Source of the DNA: an uncultured Variovorax sp. | Lineage (GTDB): Bacteria; Pseudomonadota; Gammaproteobacteria; Burkholderiales; Burkholderiaceae_C | Length of the DNA stretch: 9,178 bases | Assembly (NCBI GenBank): GCA_903872875.1 | Contig: CAIQMJ010000841.1 | Location: 1 to 9,178 of the forward strand | Direction of reading: 5' to 3' | In this document: positions 1 to 6,480 of the stretch, piece by piece | Layout of the letters: each line of letters begins with the position of its first letter | Position numbering within the stretch: the stretch's first letter is position 1 | The notes under the pieces: model-generated | What the model saw: the letters and a program-made list of their open reading frames with translations, nothing else | Databases searched by the model: none | Told to the model about the DNA's origin: nothing | Translations under genes and position numbers: made by a program

Positions 1-1087
1 GCAACGTGCCGAGCAGCATGGCGCCGGTCGCGCCCAGGGGGTGACCCATCGCGATGGCGCCGCCGTTCACGTTGACCTTGCTCGTGTCCCAGCCCATCTC
101 GCGGTTCACCGCGCAGGCCTGCGCCGCGAACGCCTCGTTGATCTCGAGCAGGTCGAGGTCGGCCGCCTTCCAGCCGGCACGCTGCAGCGCCTTGGTCGAC
201 GCCGGCACCGGGCCCATGCCCATGATCGCGGGGTCGAGACCTGCCGTCGCATAGCTCGCGATGCGGCCGAGCGGCGTGAGGCCGAGCGATGCGGCCTTCT
301 TCGCCGTCATCACCAGCACCGCCGCTGCACCGTCGTTCAAGCCCGACGCGTTGCCGGCGGTCACGCCGCCCGCCTTGTCGAACGCAGGGCGCAGGCCGGC
401 CAGCGCTTCGGCCGTGCTCTTGCGGTTGATGAACTCGTCGGACTCGAAGACGACCGGATCGCCCTTCTTCTGCGGAATGCTCACGCCGACGATCTCGTCC
501 TTGAACTTGCCGGCGTCCTGCGCGGCGGCGGCCTTGGTCTGGCTGGCGAACGCCAGTTCGTCCTGGGCGGCGCGGCTGATGTCGTACTTCTTGGCCACGT
601 TCTCGGCCGTGATGCCCATGTGGTACTGGCCGTAGACGTCCCAGAGGCCGTCGACGATCATCGTGTCGACCAGCTTCCAGTCGCCCATGCGCTGGCCGTT
701 GCGCGAATTCGGCAGCACGTGCGGCGCAAGGCTCATGCTTTCCTGGCCGCCCGCGACCACGATCTCGCTGTCGCCGGTGGCGATCGCCTGCGCCGCCAGC
801 ATCACGGCCTTCAGGCCGGAGCCGCACACGGCGTTGATGGTCAGGCCGGGCGTCTCGCGCACGATCCCGGCCTTCAGCAGCGCCTGGCGCGCGGGGTTCT
901 GGCCGACACCCGCTGCGAGCACCTGGCCCATGATGACTTCACCGATCTGGTCGACGCCGACATTGGCGCGGCGCAGCACTTCCTTGATGACGGTCGCGCC
1001 CAATTCGGTGGCGGGGATGCCGGCCAGCGATCCGCCGAACTTGCCGACGGCCGTGCGTGCGGCCGAAACGATGACGATGTCTTCCAT
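1..1087 (-). CDS. phaA: Acetyl-CoA acetyltransferase (beta-ketothiolase), 3' end cut by window edge
   Basis: Condenses two acetyl-CoA into acetoacetyl-CoA in the cytoplasm, the first step of polyhydroxybutyrate synthesis; the reaction is reversible. The start is ATG at 1087-1085, giving MEDIVIVSAARTAVGKFGG, the classic thiolase N-terminus. A purine-rich GAGAGA lies about 6 bases upstream. The acyl-accepting cysteine is Cys88 in NAVCGSGLKA, and the conserved stretch NGGAIAMGHPLGATGA carries the active-site His. GGQESMS and NEAFAAQ are also present. About 362 residues are visible; the family usually has about 393, so roughly 30 residues are outside, including the C-terminal CxG motif with the second catalytic Cys. 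The gene lies 41 bases downstream of phaC, so it is probably cotranscribed and serves PHA synthesis. A degradative thiolase (AtoB-like) has the same fold and cannot be excluded from sequence alone; the phaC linkage favours phaA. Confidence 0.93.
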   Translation of the reverse strand, partial: MEDIVIVSAARTAVGKFGGSLAGIPATELGATVIKEVLRRANVGVDQIGEVIMGQVLAAGVGQNPARQALLKAGIVRETPGLTINAVCGSGLKAVMLAAQAIATGDSEIVVAGGQESMSLAPHVLPNSRNGQRMGDWKLVDTMIVDGLWDVYGQYHMGITAENVAKKYDISRAAQDELAFASQTKAAAAQDAGKFKDEIVGVSIPQKKGDPVVFESDEFINRKSTAEALAGLRPAFDKAGGVTAGNASGLNDGAAAVLVMTAKKAASLGLTPLGRIASYATAGLDPAIMGMGPVPASTKALQRAGWKAADLDLLEINEAFAAQACAVNREMGWDTSKVNVNGGAIAMGHPLGATGAMLLGTL

Positions 1088-1128
1088 AACGATCTCTCTG
1101 TTGCTGACGCGCGAGGCGTCGGTTGTCT

Positions 1129-2850
1129 TCAGGCGCGCACCTTGACGTAGCGGCCCGGTGCAGGCTCGGCAGCCTTGTAGCGGCGCGCCTTGCCGTAGGT
1201 CTTGGGGGCGGCGATCAGCTTGCCGCCATGGCCCTTGAGCCAGTCGGACCAGTCGGTCCACCAACTTCCCGCGTGCTCGGTCGCGCCGGACAGCCATTCT
1301 GCCTGCGCGGCGGGCAGCCGGCCGTCGGCGCGGATCCAGTGGCTGCGCTTCTTGCTGGCCGGCGGATTGATCACGCCGGCGATATGGCCCGACGCGCCCA
1401 TCACGAAGCGCCGTGGCCCCGACAGCAGCTGCGTCGAGGCATAAGCGCCGCCGATCGGCACGATGTGGTCCTCGCGCGAGCCGTAGATGTACGCCGGCAC
1501 ATCGATCCGGCCGAGGTCGACCTTCTCGCCGCAGACCGTGACCGCATCCGGCTGGGCCAGCTTGTTCTCCAGGTAGGTGTTGCGCAGGTACCAGGCATAG
1601 AAAGGGCCCGGCAGGTTGGTTGCGTCGCTGTTCCAGTAGAGCAGGTCGAAGGGCGGCGGCGTCTCGCCCTTGAGGTAGTTGCCGACGACGTAGTTCCAGA
1701 CCAGGTCGTTGGGCCGCAGAAAGCTGAAGGTCGACGCCAGGTCGGCGCCGGGCAACATGCCGCCCTTGCCCATCTGCAGTTCGCGAAACGCCACCATCGG
1801 CTCGTCGATGAAGATGTCGAGGATGCCGGTGTCGCGGAAATCGAGCAGTGTGGTCAGCAGCGTGACCGACGCGGCCGGCTTCTCGCCGCGCGCAGCCAGC
1901 ACCGCCAGCGCGGTGCCGAGGATCGTGCCGCCGACGCAGAAGCCCAGCGTGTTGATCTGCTCGGTCCCACCGATCTCCTGCACGACGTGGATCGCCTTGA
2001 TCGCGGCGTTCTCGATGTAGTCGTCCCAGGTGGCGTCGCGCAGCGAGTCGTCCGGGTTGCGCCAGCTCACGACGAACACCCGGTGTCCCTGCGACACCGC
2101 ATAGCGGATCAGCGAGTTCGTGGGCTGAAGATCGAGGATGTAGAACTTGTTGATGCAGGGCGGTATCAGCAGGAACGGCCGTTCGTGCACCTTGGCCGTG
2201 AGGGGCTTGTATTCGAGCAGCTGGAACAGCTCGTTCTCGAACACCACCGCGCCCTCGGTCGTCGCGACGTTGCGGCCGACCTCGAATGCGCTTTCGTCGG
2301 TCATGCTCACATGGCCCTGCTGCACGTCCTTCATCAGGTTCTGCATGCCCTTGGCGATGCTCTCGCCCTGCGTGTCGAGCGCCTTCTTCTGTGCGTCCGC
2401 ATTCAGCGCCAGGGAGTTGCTGGGCGCGGTGGCGGCCAGCCACTGCTCTACAGCGAAGCGCAGCCGCGCCCGGGTCTTCGCATCGGTCTCCACGGCGTCG
2501 ACCATGCCGAGCAGCGTGCGCGCATTGAGCAGGTAAGCGGCCGCGGCGAAGGACGACATCGGATTGCTGTGCCAGGCTTCGGCCGCGAAGCGCTTGTCGC
2601 CCGCAGGCTTGGCCGCGAAGCCCTGCTGCCAGAGTTCGGCGGTGTCGGCCAGATACTGGGTGCGGATGCCGTCGAGCTTGTCCTGCGCGAACGAGAACTT
2701 CGGCATCTGCGGCGGCGTGCCCATGGCGCCCAGCGCGCCCGGTGCATCCACGCCCATCGATCGGAAGGACTCGAGCGCCCTGCCCCATCCCTGGGTCAAC
2801 GCCTGCTGAAACGGCGCAAAGGCCTCTGCCATATTGGCCTGCTGTGTCAT
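1129..2850 (-). CDS. phaC: Class I poly(3-hydroxyalkanoate) synthase
   Basis: Polymerises short-chain 3-hydroxyacyl-CoA into PHA at the surface of storage granules, releasing CoA. The protein has 573 residues, close to the roughly 590 of class I synthases. The N-terminal PhaC_N region (about 95-265) is followed by an alpha/beta-hydrolase catalytic domain. The lipase-like box GFCVGG holds Cys305, the covalent polymer carrier. The other triad members are Asp461 in GSREDHIVP and His489 in GASGHIAG; the Asp-His spacing of 28 equals that in the Cupriavidus enzyme. Other family motifs include PPCINKFYILD and the Trp-rich C-terminus (SWWTDWSDWL). The start at 2850 is chosen because AGGAGA sits about 4 bases upstream and MTQQANMAEAF begins like other synthases; an in-frame extension to 2919 would run through the likely promoter. 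phaA follows 41 bases downstream. No phasin gene or phaR is visible in the window. Confidence 0.96.
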   Translation of the reverse strand: MTQQANMAEAFAPFQQALTQGWGRALESFRSMGVDAPGALGAMGTPPQMPKFSFAQDKLDGIRTQYLADTAELWQQGFAAKPAGDKRFAAEAWHSNPMSSFAAAAYLLNARTLLGMVDAVETDAKTRARLRFAVEQWLAATAPSNSLALNADAQKKALDTQGESIAKGMQNLMKDVQQGHVSMTDESAFEVGRNVATTEGAVVFENELFQLLEYKPLTAKVHERPFLLIPPCINKFYILDLQPTNSLIRYAVSQGHRVFVVSWRNPDDSLRDATWDDYIENAAIKAIHVVQEIGGTEQINTLGFCVGGTILGTALAVLAARGEKPAASVTLLTTLLDFRDTGILDIFIDEPMVAFRELQMGKGGMLPGADLASTFSFLRPNDLVWNYVVGNYLKGETPPPFDLLYWNSDATNLPGPFYAWYLRNTYLENKLAQPDAVTVCGEKVDLGRIDVPAYIYGSREDHIVPIGGAYASTQLLSGPRRFVMGASGHIAGVINPPASKKRSHWIRADGRLPAAQAEWLSGATEHAGSWWTDWSDWLKGHGGKLIAAPKTYGKARRYKAAEPAPGRYVKVRA

Positions 2851-2890
2851 GGAGTCTCCTGTTCCTCGCCTGGGTCTGGACTGTTTTTTG

Positions 2891-2919
2891 AGTATCCTGC
2901 ATTCGTCTGGCCCCCACAA
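2891..2919 (-). promoter_or_regulatory. Possible sigma-70 promoter for phaC
   Basis: Read on the minus strand, GATACT (2896-2891) could be a -10 box and TTGTGG (2919-2914) a -35 box, with a 17-base spacer. The -10 matches the consensus at 4 of 6 positions and the -35 at 3 of 6. It would start transcription about 35 bases before the phaC ATG. This is weak evidence, based on position and spacing only. Confidence 0.25.
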
Positions 2920-2932
2920 CGCCGAAAGCCCG

Positions 2933-2969
2933 TTTCGCCCCTTTCAAATCCTTTTCGACCCGCTTCAAA
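2933..2969. repeat. Imperfect tandem repeat of about 20 bases in the phaC/membrane-protein divergent region
   Basis: Two copies of a TTTCG ... CCC ... TTCAAA block lie head to tail: TTTCG at 2933-2937 with TTCAAA at 2943-2948, then TTTCG at 2953-2957 with TTCAAA at 2964-2969. The units are offset by 20-21 bases, about two helical turns. A short inverted pair CGAAA/TTTCG (2923-2937) overlaps the first copy. The block sits just upstream of the small membrane gene at 2985 and upstream of the possible phaC promoter. It could be a regulator site for either gene, or chance in a short C/T-rich stretch. Confidence 0.35.
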
Positions 2970-2984
2970 CCTGGTTCTGCGCGC

Positions 2985-3293
2985 ATGTACATCGTCGTGA
3001 TCGGCTGGCTCTACGTGGCCTTGATGATGGCCGTGGCCGAGGCCACCAACACCACTGGCACGGTGCTCGGCGCGATCGTCACCTTCGTGCTGTACGGGTT
3101 GGCGCCGATGGCGCTGGTGCTGTACCTGATGGGCACGCCGGCACGACGGCGCGCACTCAAGGCCAGGGAAATCGCCGCACAGGAAGCCGCGCGCCGCAGC
3201 GCCGCGCCTGGCGCGGCCGGCACGTCAGGCCAGCCAGATGCAGGCGGCGAAGCGCCCGCTGAGCCGGTCGCGCCGATGGGAAAAGAAACGTAG
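2985..3293 (+). CDS. Small two-helix membrane protein of unknown function
   Basis: I do not recognise a named family. The 102-residue product begins MYIVVIGWLYVALMMAVAEA and has two hydrophobic segments (about 2-19 and 27-49) separated by a short polar turn containing TNTTG. A positively charged stretch (TPARRRALKAREIAAQ) follows, which suggests that the C-terminus is cytoplasmic. The tail from about residue 70 is rich in Ala, Gly and Pro and probably disordered. The strongly hydrophobic pattern with a proper positive-inside charge argues for a real gene. No good ribosome binding site precedes the ATG. It is transcribed divergently from phaC (134 bases between starts), and its last 69 bases overlap the 3' end of pgeF on the other strand. 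If the overlap is real, the gene's C-terminal tail is the least constrained part. Confidence 0.7.
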   Translation: MYIVVIGWLYVALMMAVAEATNTTGTVLGAIVTFVLYGLAPMALVLYLMGTPARRRALKAREIAAQEAARRSAAPGAAGTSGQPDAGGEAPAEPVAPMGKET

Positions 3294-3986
3294 CGGATTG
3301 CGCACGGTGCACCAGGCGTCGCTGCCGTCGTTGCCGTGGATCTGCGACACGCCCGCCGCATGCAGGCGCTGCCGTGCCAGCGCCGGCAGATCGGCCCACC
3401 ACTTGCCCGGCGCACCGGTCGCCCGGAAGCAGGCGGCGGCCTCGGCGGCCCCGGATTCGAACGCAGCCTTGACCTCGTCGCCGACCTCGAAGGCGTTCGG
3501 CCCGATGCATGGGCCGAGCCACGCCATTGGCGGACCGCTGGCGCCGGCCGGGTCGAAGCAGGCCAGCGTCTGCTCCAGCACGCCCGCCGCCAGGCCGCGC
3601 CATCCCGCATGCGCCGCCGCCACGCGCGCACCCGCGGCGTCGGCGAACAGCACGGGCAGGCAGTCCGCCACCATGATCGTGCAGGCCGTGCCCGGCTGCG
3701 TCGCCGTGCAGGCGTCGGCGACGGTGCCATCGGGCGTCGCGGTGTCGAGCGCCGACACCGCGGTCCCGTGCACCTGCTGAAGGAACACGGGATGCGCATT
3801 CATGGCCTCGCGCAGCCGCGCACGGTTGCCGGCGACATGCGCCGGACGATCGCCCACGTGATCGCCGAGATTGAAGCTGTCGTAGGGTGCCGCGGACATG
3901 CCGCCGTTGCGCGTGGTGCACAGCGCGCGAACGTTCGGCGGGGCGGGCCAGTCGGGCGTCAGCCAGCCGACCGATGCGAACGCCAT
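3225..3986 (-). CDS. pgeF: Peptidoglycan editing factor PgeF, YfiH/multicopper-polyphenol-oxidase-like family
   Basis: The family (Pfam Cu-oxidase_4, formerly 'laccase domain protein YfiH') is cytoplasmic. In E. coli PgeF is reported to prevent wrongly built peptidoglycan precursors (Ser in place of Ala) from entering the wall; related proteins show purine nucleoside phosphorylase/deaminase activity. The protein has 253 residues, near the usual 240-260. The three metal-site residues are visible: His73 in QQVHGTAV, Cys109 in VADCLPVLF and His126 in AAAHAGWRGLA. The motif WLGPCIGP is also typical. The start at 3986 is fixed by the family N-terminus (WLTPDWPAP) and by overlap with the maiA stop: minus-strand TGATG shares one base, which suggests translational coupling. 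In many proteobacteria pgeF follows rluD; here its partner is maiA. Confidence 0.92.
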   Translation of the reverse strand: MAFASVGWLTPDWPAPPNVRALCTTRNGGMSAAPYDSFNLGDHVGDRPAHVAGNRARLREAMNAHPVFLQQVHGTAVSALDTATPDGTVADACTATQPGTACTIMVADCLPVLFADAAGARVAAAHAGWRGLAAGVLEQTLACFDPAGASGPPMAWLGPCIGPNAFEVGDEVKAAFESGAAEAAACFRATGAPGKWWADLPALARQRLHAAGVSQIHGNDGSDAWCTVRNPLRFFSHRRDRLSGRFAACIWLA

Positions 3987-4636
3987 CAGGCTTCCGCGTC
4001 CGGGCAGCGCGATGGGTGGGCGCGCTGGAACGCATCGAGCTGGCTCGCAGCCTCGTACGCCGCCATGGTCCGCGGGAAGGCGCTCAGGTCGCAATCGAAG
4101 CGCTGGGCATTGAAGATCTGCGGCACCAGGCAGCAATCGGCGAGCGTGGGCGTATCGCCGTGGCAGTAGCGGCCCGCCGGCAGCAACGCCAACTGGCGCT
4201 CGAAGGCAGCCAGGCCTTCGCCGACCCAGTGGCGGTACCAGGCGTTCTTGGTCGCATCGTCGACCTTGAGTTCGCGCGTCAGGTACTTGAGGACGCGCAG
4301 GTTGTTGACCGGGTGCGTCTCGCAGGCGATGACCTGCGCGAGCGCACGGACGCGGGCGCGGCCCAGCGGATCGGCCGGCAGCAACGCCGGCGCCGGATGA
4401 ACCTCGTCGATGTATTCGATGATGGCCAGCGACTGCGTGAGGCGCGCGCCGCCATCGGCTTCGTCCTCCTCCAGCAGCGGGACCAGCAGATCCGGCGACA
4501 GCGCCGAGAAAGGTTCGACCAGGTGCTCGCCACGGGCGATGTGCACCGGCACGTAGTCGTAGTCGAGCCCCTTGAGATTCAGGGCGATGCGTACGCGGTA
4601 GGAGGCGGACGACCGGAAGTAGTTGTGCAGCTTCAT
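3986..4636 (-). CDS. maiA: Glutathione-dependent maleylacetoacetate/maleylpyruvate isomerase (zeta-class GST)
   Basis: Isomerises the cis double bond of maleylacetoacetate (tyrosine/homogentisate route) or maleylpyruvate (gentisate route) using glutathione as cofactor, in the cytoplasm. The 216-residue protein has the thioredoxin-like GST domain first: MKLHNYFRSSASYRVRIAL, with the SSA motif at 9-11 where eukaryotic zeta enzymes have SSC, then the glutathione-contacting LTQSLAIIEYIDE. The helical C-terminal domain contains the zeta-typical ETHPVNNLRVLKYL and GDTPTLADCCLVPQIFNAQRF. A second ATG one codon upstream (4639) would be equally possible. No clear ribosome binding site is present; a TATGCT hexamer ends only 6 bases before the 4639 ATG. 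It is divergent from an FAH-family hydrolase that could act on its product. Which of the two substrates is used cannot be told from sequence. Confidence 0.9.
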   Translation of the reverse strand: MKLHNYFRSSASYRVRIALNLKGLDYDYVPVHIARGEHLVEPFSALSPDLLVPLLEEDEADGGARLTQSLAIIEYIDEVHPAPALLPADPLGRARVRALAQVIACETHPVNNLRVLKYLTRELKVDDATKNAWYRHWVGEGLAAFERQLALLPAGRYCHGDTPTLADCCLVPQIFNAQRFDCDLSAFPRTMAAYEAASQLDAFQRAHPSRCPDAEA

Positions 4637-4729
4637 CATGCGGCGAGCATAGCGCCGCCACGTCGGTGGAGCATCGACCCGCGCCCTCTGGCACACTGCC
4701 GTTCTCGCTTGAAAAAAGGACCGAACGCG

Positions 4730-5431
4730 ATGTCTTCCGAGTACGTTTTCCCCCCGCCGGCCGTGGTTTCCATTCCGGTCGCCGGCCAGAAGGCCCGTTT
4801 TCCGGTGCACCGGATCTACTGCGTGGGCCGCAACTACGAAGAACACGCGAAGGAGATGGGCTTCACCGGCCGCGAACCGCCCTTCTTCTTCATGAAGCCG
4901 GCTGACGCGCTGGTCGTGGTCGATGATGGCGCCACGGGCGAGATCGGCTACCCCTCCCTCACCAAGAACCTGCACCACGAGATCGAACTCGTGGCCGCGA
5001 TCGGCACGGGCGGCAAGGGCATCCTGGCGGCCGACGCGCACAAGCACATCTTCGGCTACGCGGTCGGCCTGGACATGACGCGCCGCGACCTGCAGAACGA
5101 CATGAAGAAGCAGGGCCGTCCCTGGGAAATCGGCAAGGCCTACGAACAGAGCGCGCCGATCGGCCCGATCGTTCCGGTCGCCGCGGCAGGCGATGTCGAG
5201 AACGCCGAGATATCTGTGCAGGTCAACGGCACCGACCGCCAACGCAGCACGGTGGCCAAGCTGATCTGGAACATCGCGGAAACCATCGAACACCTGTCGG
5301 CCGCCTGGGAGTTGCAGCCCGGCGACCTGATCTACACCGGCACGCCCGAAGGCGTGGCGGCGGTGGTCGCCGGCGACACGCTGGTCGGCGAGGTCAAGGG
5401 CCTGCCGGTGCTGACCGTCAAGGTCGTCTGA
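4730..5431 (+). CDS. Fumarylacetoacetate hydrolase family enzyme, probably fumarylpyruvate hydrolase/acylpyruvase type
   Basis: Cleaves a C-C bond in a 2,4-dioxo acid, likely fumarylpyruvate to fumarate and pyruvate, with a divalent metal. The 233-residue protein has only the catalytic FAH fold and lacks the N-terminal domain of the roughly 420-residue tyrosine-pathway enzyme, so it belongs with short acylpyruvases (YcgM, FAHD1, NagK-like). Visible motifs are YCVGRNYEEHAKEMG (30-44), FFFMKP (52-57), metal ligands Glu84 and Glu86 in HHEIEL, Asp115 in YAVGLDMTRRDLQ, the conserved Lys136 in WEIGKAYEQSAP, and GDLIYTGTPEGV (198-209). The start is chosen by GAAAAAAGGA at 4711-4720, about 9 bases before the ATG. 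It opens a five-gene run and is divergent from maiA across about 90 bases. Fumarylacetoacetate or another oxo acid remains possible as substrate. Confidence 0.88.
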   Translation: MSSEYVFPPPAVVSIPVAGQKARFPVHRIYCVGRNYEEHAKEMGFTGREPPFFFMKPADALVVVDDGATGEIGYPSLTKNLHHEIELVAAIGTGGKGILAADAHKHIFGYAVGLDMTRRDLQNDMKKQGRPWEIGKAYEQSAPIGPIVPVAAAGDVENAEISVQVNGTDRQRSTVAKLIWNIAETIEHLSAAWELQPGDLIYTGTPEGVAAVVAGDTLVGEVKGLPVLTVKVV

Positions 5432-5433
5432 GC

Positions 5434-5438
5434 GAGAG
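5434..5438 (+). promoter_or_regulatory. Ribosome binding site supporting a TTG start
   Basis: GAGAG lies 5 bases before TTG at 5444-5446. The upstream gene's stop TGA (5429-5431) is in the same frame and no ATG or GTG occurs between it and the TTG. The only way to include the N-terminal zinc ribbon of the Nudix protein is to start at this TTG. Confidence 0.45.
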
Positions 5439-5443
5439 CACCC

Positions 5444-5989
5444 TTGCACGTCCCGATCAAGCATTGCAAGAACTGCGGCACGGCGGTGGTCTACCGCGTG
5501 CCGGACGATGGCGACACCAAGGAACGGGCCGTCTGTCCGGCCTGTCACACCATCCACTACGAGAACCCATTGAACGTCGTCGGCACGATCCCCGTGCTGG
5601 GCGACCGGATTCTCCTGTGCAAGCGCAACATCGAGCCGCGCTGGGGCAAATGGACGCTGCCGGCAGGCTTCATGGAGCTCAACGAGACGACTGCCCAGGG
5701 CGCGGCGCGCGAGACCGACGAGGAGGCCGGCGCCGAGTACGAGCTCGAAGGCCTTTACTCGGTGATCAGCGTGGTGCGGGTCGGGCAGGTGCACCTCTTC
5801 TATCGCGCGCGGCTGCTGAGCGACAGGTTCGACCCCGGTCACGAAACGATCGAGGCGCGGCTGTTCACCGAGGACGAGATTCCCTGGGAAGAGATTGCCT
5901 TCCGCACCGTCAAGGAAACGCTGGAGCACTATTTCGAAGACCGCCGCCGCGGCAGCTTCGATCGCGTGCACGAGATCGACATCGTCTGA
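5444..5989 (+). CDS. Nudix hydrolase with N-terminal zinc ribbon
   Basis: Nudix enzymes hydrolyse nucleoside diphosphates linked to another group (ADP-ribose, NADH, CoA, FAD and similar). The substrate here cannot be read from sequence. The 181-residue protein starts with a four-Cys zinc ribbon (Cys8, 11, 31, 34; CKNC and CPAC), followed by the Nudix fold. The Nudix box spans Gly75-Ala97: G-x5-E81, then R89-E90 and the metal-binding E93-E94 before G96; Thr91 takes the usually aliphatic position. An N-terminal zinc ribbon before a Nudix domain recalls NudC-type NADH/RNA decapping enzymes, but the protein is shorter than NudC. A TTG start is inferred because the same-frame stop of the FAH gene is 15 bases upstream and no other start exists before the cysteines. 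It lies 12 bases after the FAH gene and 7 before creA, so it is probably part of one transcript. Confidence 0.9.
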   Translation: MHVPIKHCKNCGTAVVYRVPDDGDTKERAVCPACHTIHYENPLNVVGTIPVLGDRILLCKRNIEPRWGKWTLPAGFMELNETTAQGAARETDEEAGAEYELEGLYSVISVVRVGQVHLFYRARLLSDRFDPGHETIEARLFTEDEIPWEEIAFRTVKETLEHYFEDRRRGSFDRVHEIDIV

Positions 5990-5996
5990 GGACTTC

Positions 5997-6476
5997 ATGA
6001 CCCATCGCCTGGCCCTCCCCGCCCTGCTTCTTTGCTGCGCCGCCTTCGTGACACTGGCGCAGGCCGAACAGGTCGGCGAGGTCGACACCGTCTTCAAGCT
6101 GATCGGCCCCGACCACAAGATCGTGATCGATGCCTACGACGATCCGAAGGTCGGCGGAGTGACCTGCTACGTGTCGCGCGCCAAGACCGGCGGCGTGAAG
6201 GGCGCATTCGGCCTGGCCGAGGACAAGGCCGAAGCCTCGATCGCCTGCCGCCAGGTCGGGCCGGTGTCTTTCTCCGAGCCGCTGCGCCAGCGCGAGGAGA
6301 TATTCAGCGAGCGCCAGTCGATCATGTTCAAGCGCCTGCGCGTGGTGCGCATGGTCGACCCGAAGCGCAACACACTGGTCTACCTGACCTATTCCGACCG
6401 GCTCGTCGAGGGTTCGCCGCAGAACAGCATCACGGCGGTGCCGGTCGATCGCGGCACGCAGATCCCCGTGAAGTGA
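5997..6476 (+). CDS. creA: CreA-family exported protein
   Basis: CreA-family proteins are small exported proteins of unknown molecular function; in E. coli creA is the first gene of the creABCD locus, but the regulator genes are absent here. The 159-residue product (E. coli CreA is about 157) begins with a signal peptide: a positive start, a hydrophobic core (LALPALLLCCAAFVTL) and a probable signal peptidase I site after AQA (residue 23). LLCC does not fit a lipobox. The mature protein has the family signatures EVDTVFKLIGPDHKIVIDAYDD, VTCYVSRAKTGG and CRQVGP. The mature protein's only cysteines, Cys57 and Cys84, could form a disulfide. TGAGGA just upstream of the ATG (partly the previous stop) can serve as ribosome binding site. 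The ABC transporter gene follows after 4 bases. The family assignment is from motif recognition; the role is open. Confidence 0.88.
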   Translation: MTHRLALPALLLCCAAFVTLAQAEQVGEVDTVFKLIGPDHKIVIDAYDDPKVGGVTCYVSRAKTGGVKGAFGLAEDKAEASIACRQVGPVSFSEPLRQREEIFSERQSIMFKRLRVVRMVDPKRNTLVYLTYSDRLVEGSPQNSITAVPVDRGTQIPVK

Positions 6477-6480
6477 GCCG

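Noticed and set aside
41..1150. Plus-strand open frame of 369 codons over the left edge
   Set aside because: Antisense to the thiolase gene, which has an intact active site and reads through to the window edge.
1123..3000. Plus-strand open frame of 625 codons opposite phaC
   Set aside because: It is antisense to a phaC gene with complete catalytic motifs; its translation is Arg/His/Leu-rich low-complexity sequence with no recognisable domain, typical of GC-rich shadow frames.
4688..4704. TGGCAC word suggesting a sigma-54 promoter before the FAH gene
   Set aside because: The required GC dinucleotide at the -12 element is not at the right distance (TT is found instead).
5997..6039. CreA as a lipoprotein because of the LLCC in its signal
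   Set aside because: The residues before the Cys do not fit a lipobox and a normal signal peptidase I site (AQA) follows the hydrophobic core.
4640..6118. Long N-terminal extension of the maiA frame
   Set aside because: The extension lies antisense to the FAH and Nudix genes; the MaiA fold is complete from the 4636/4639 start.
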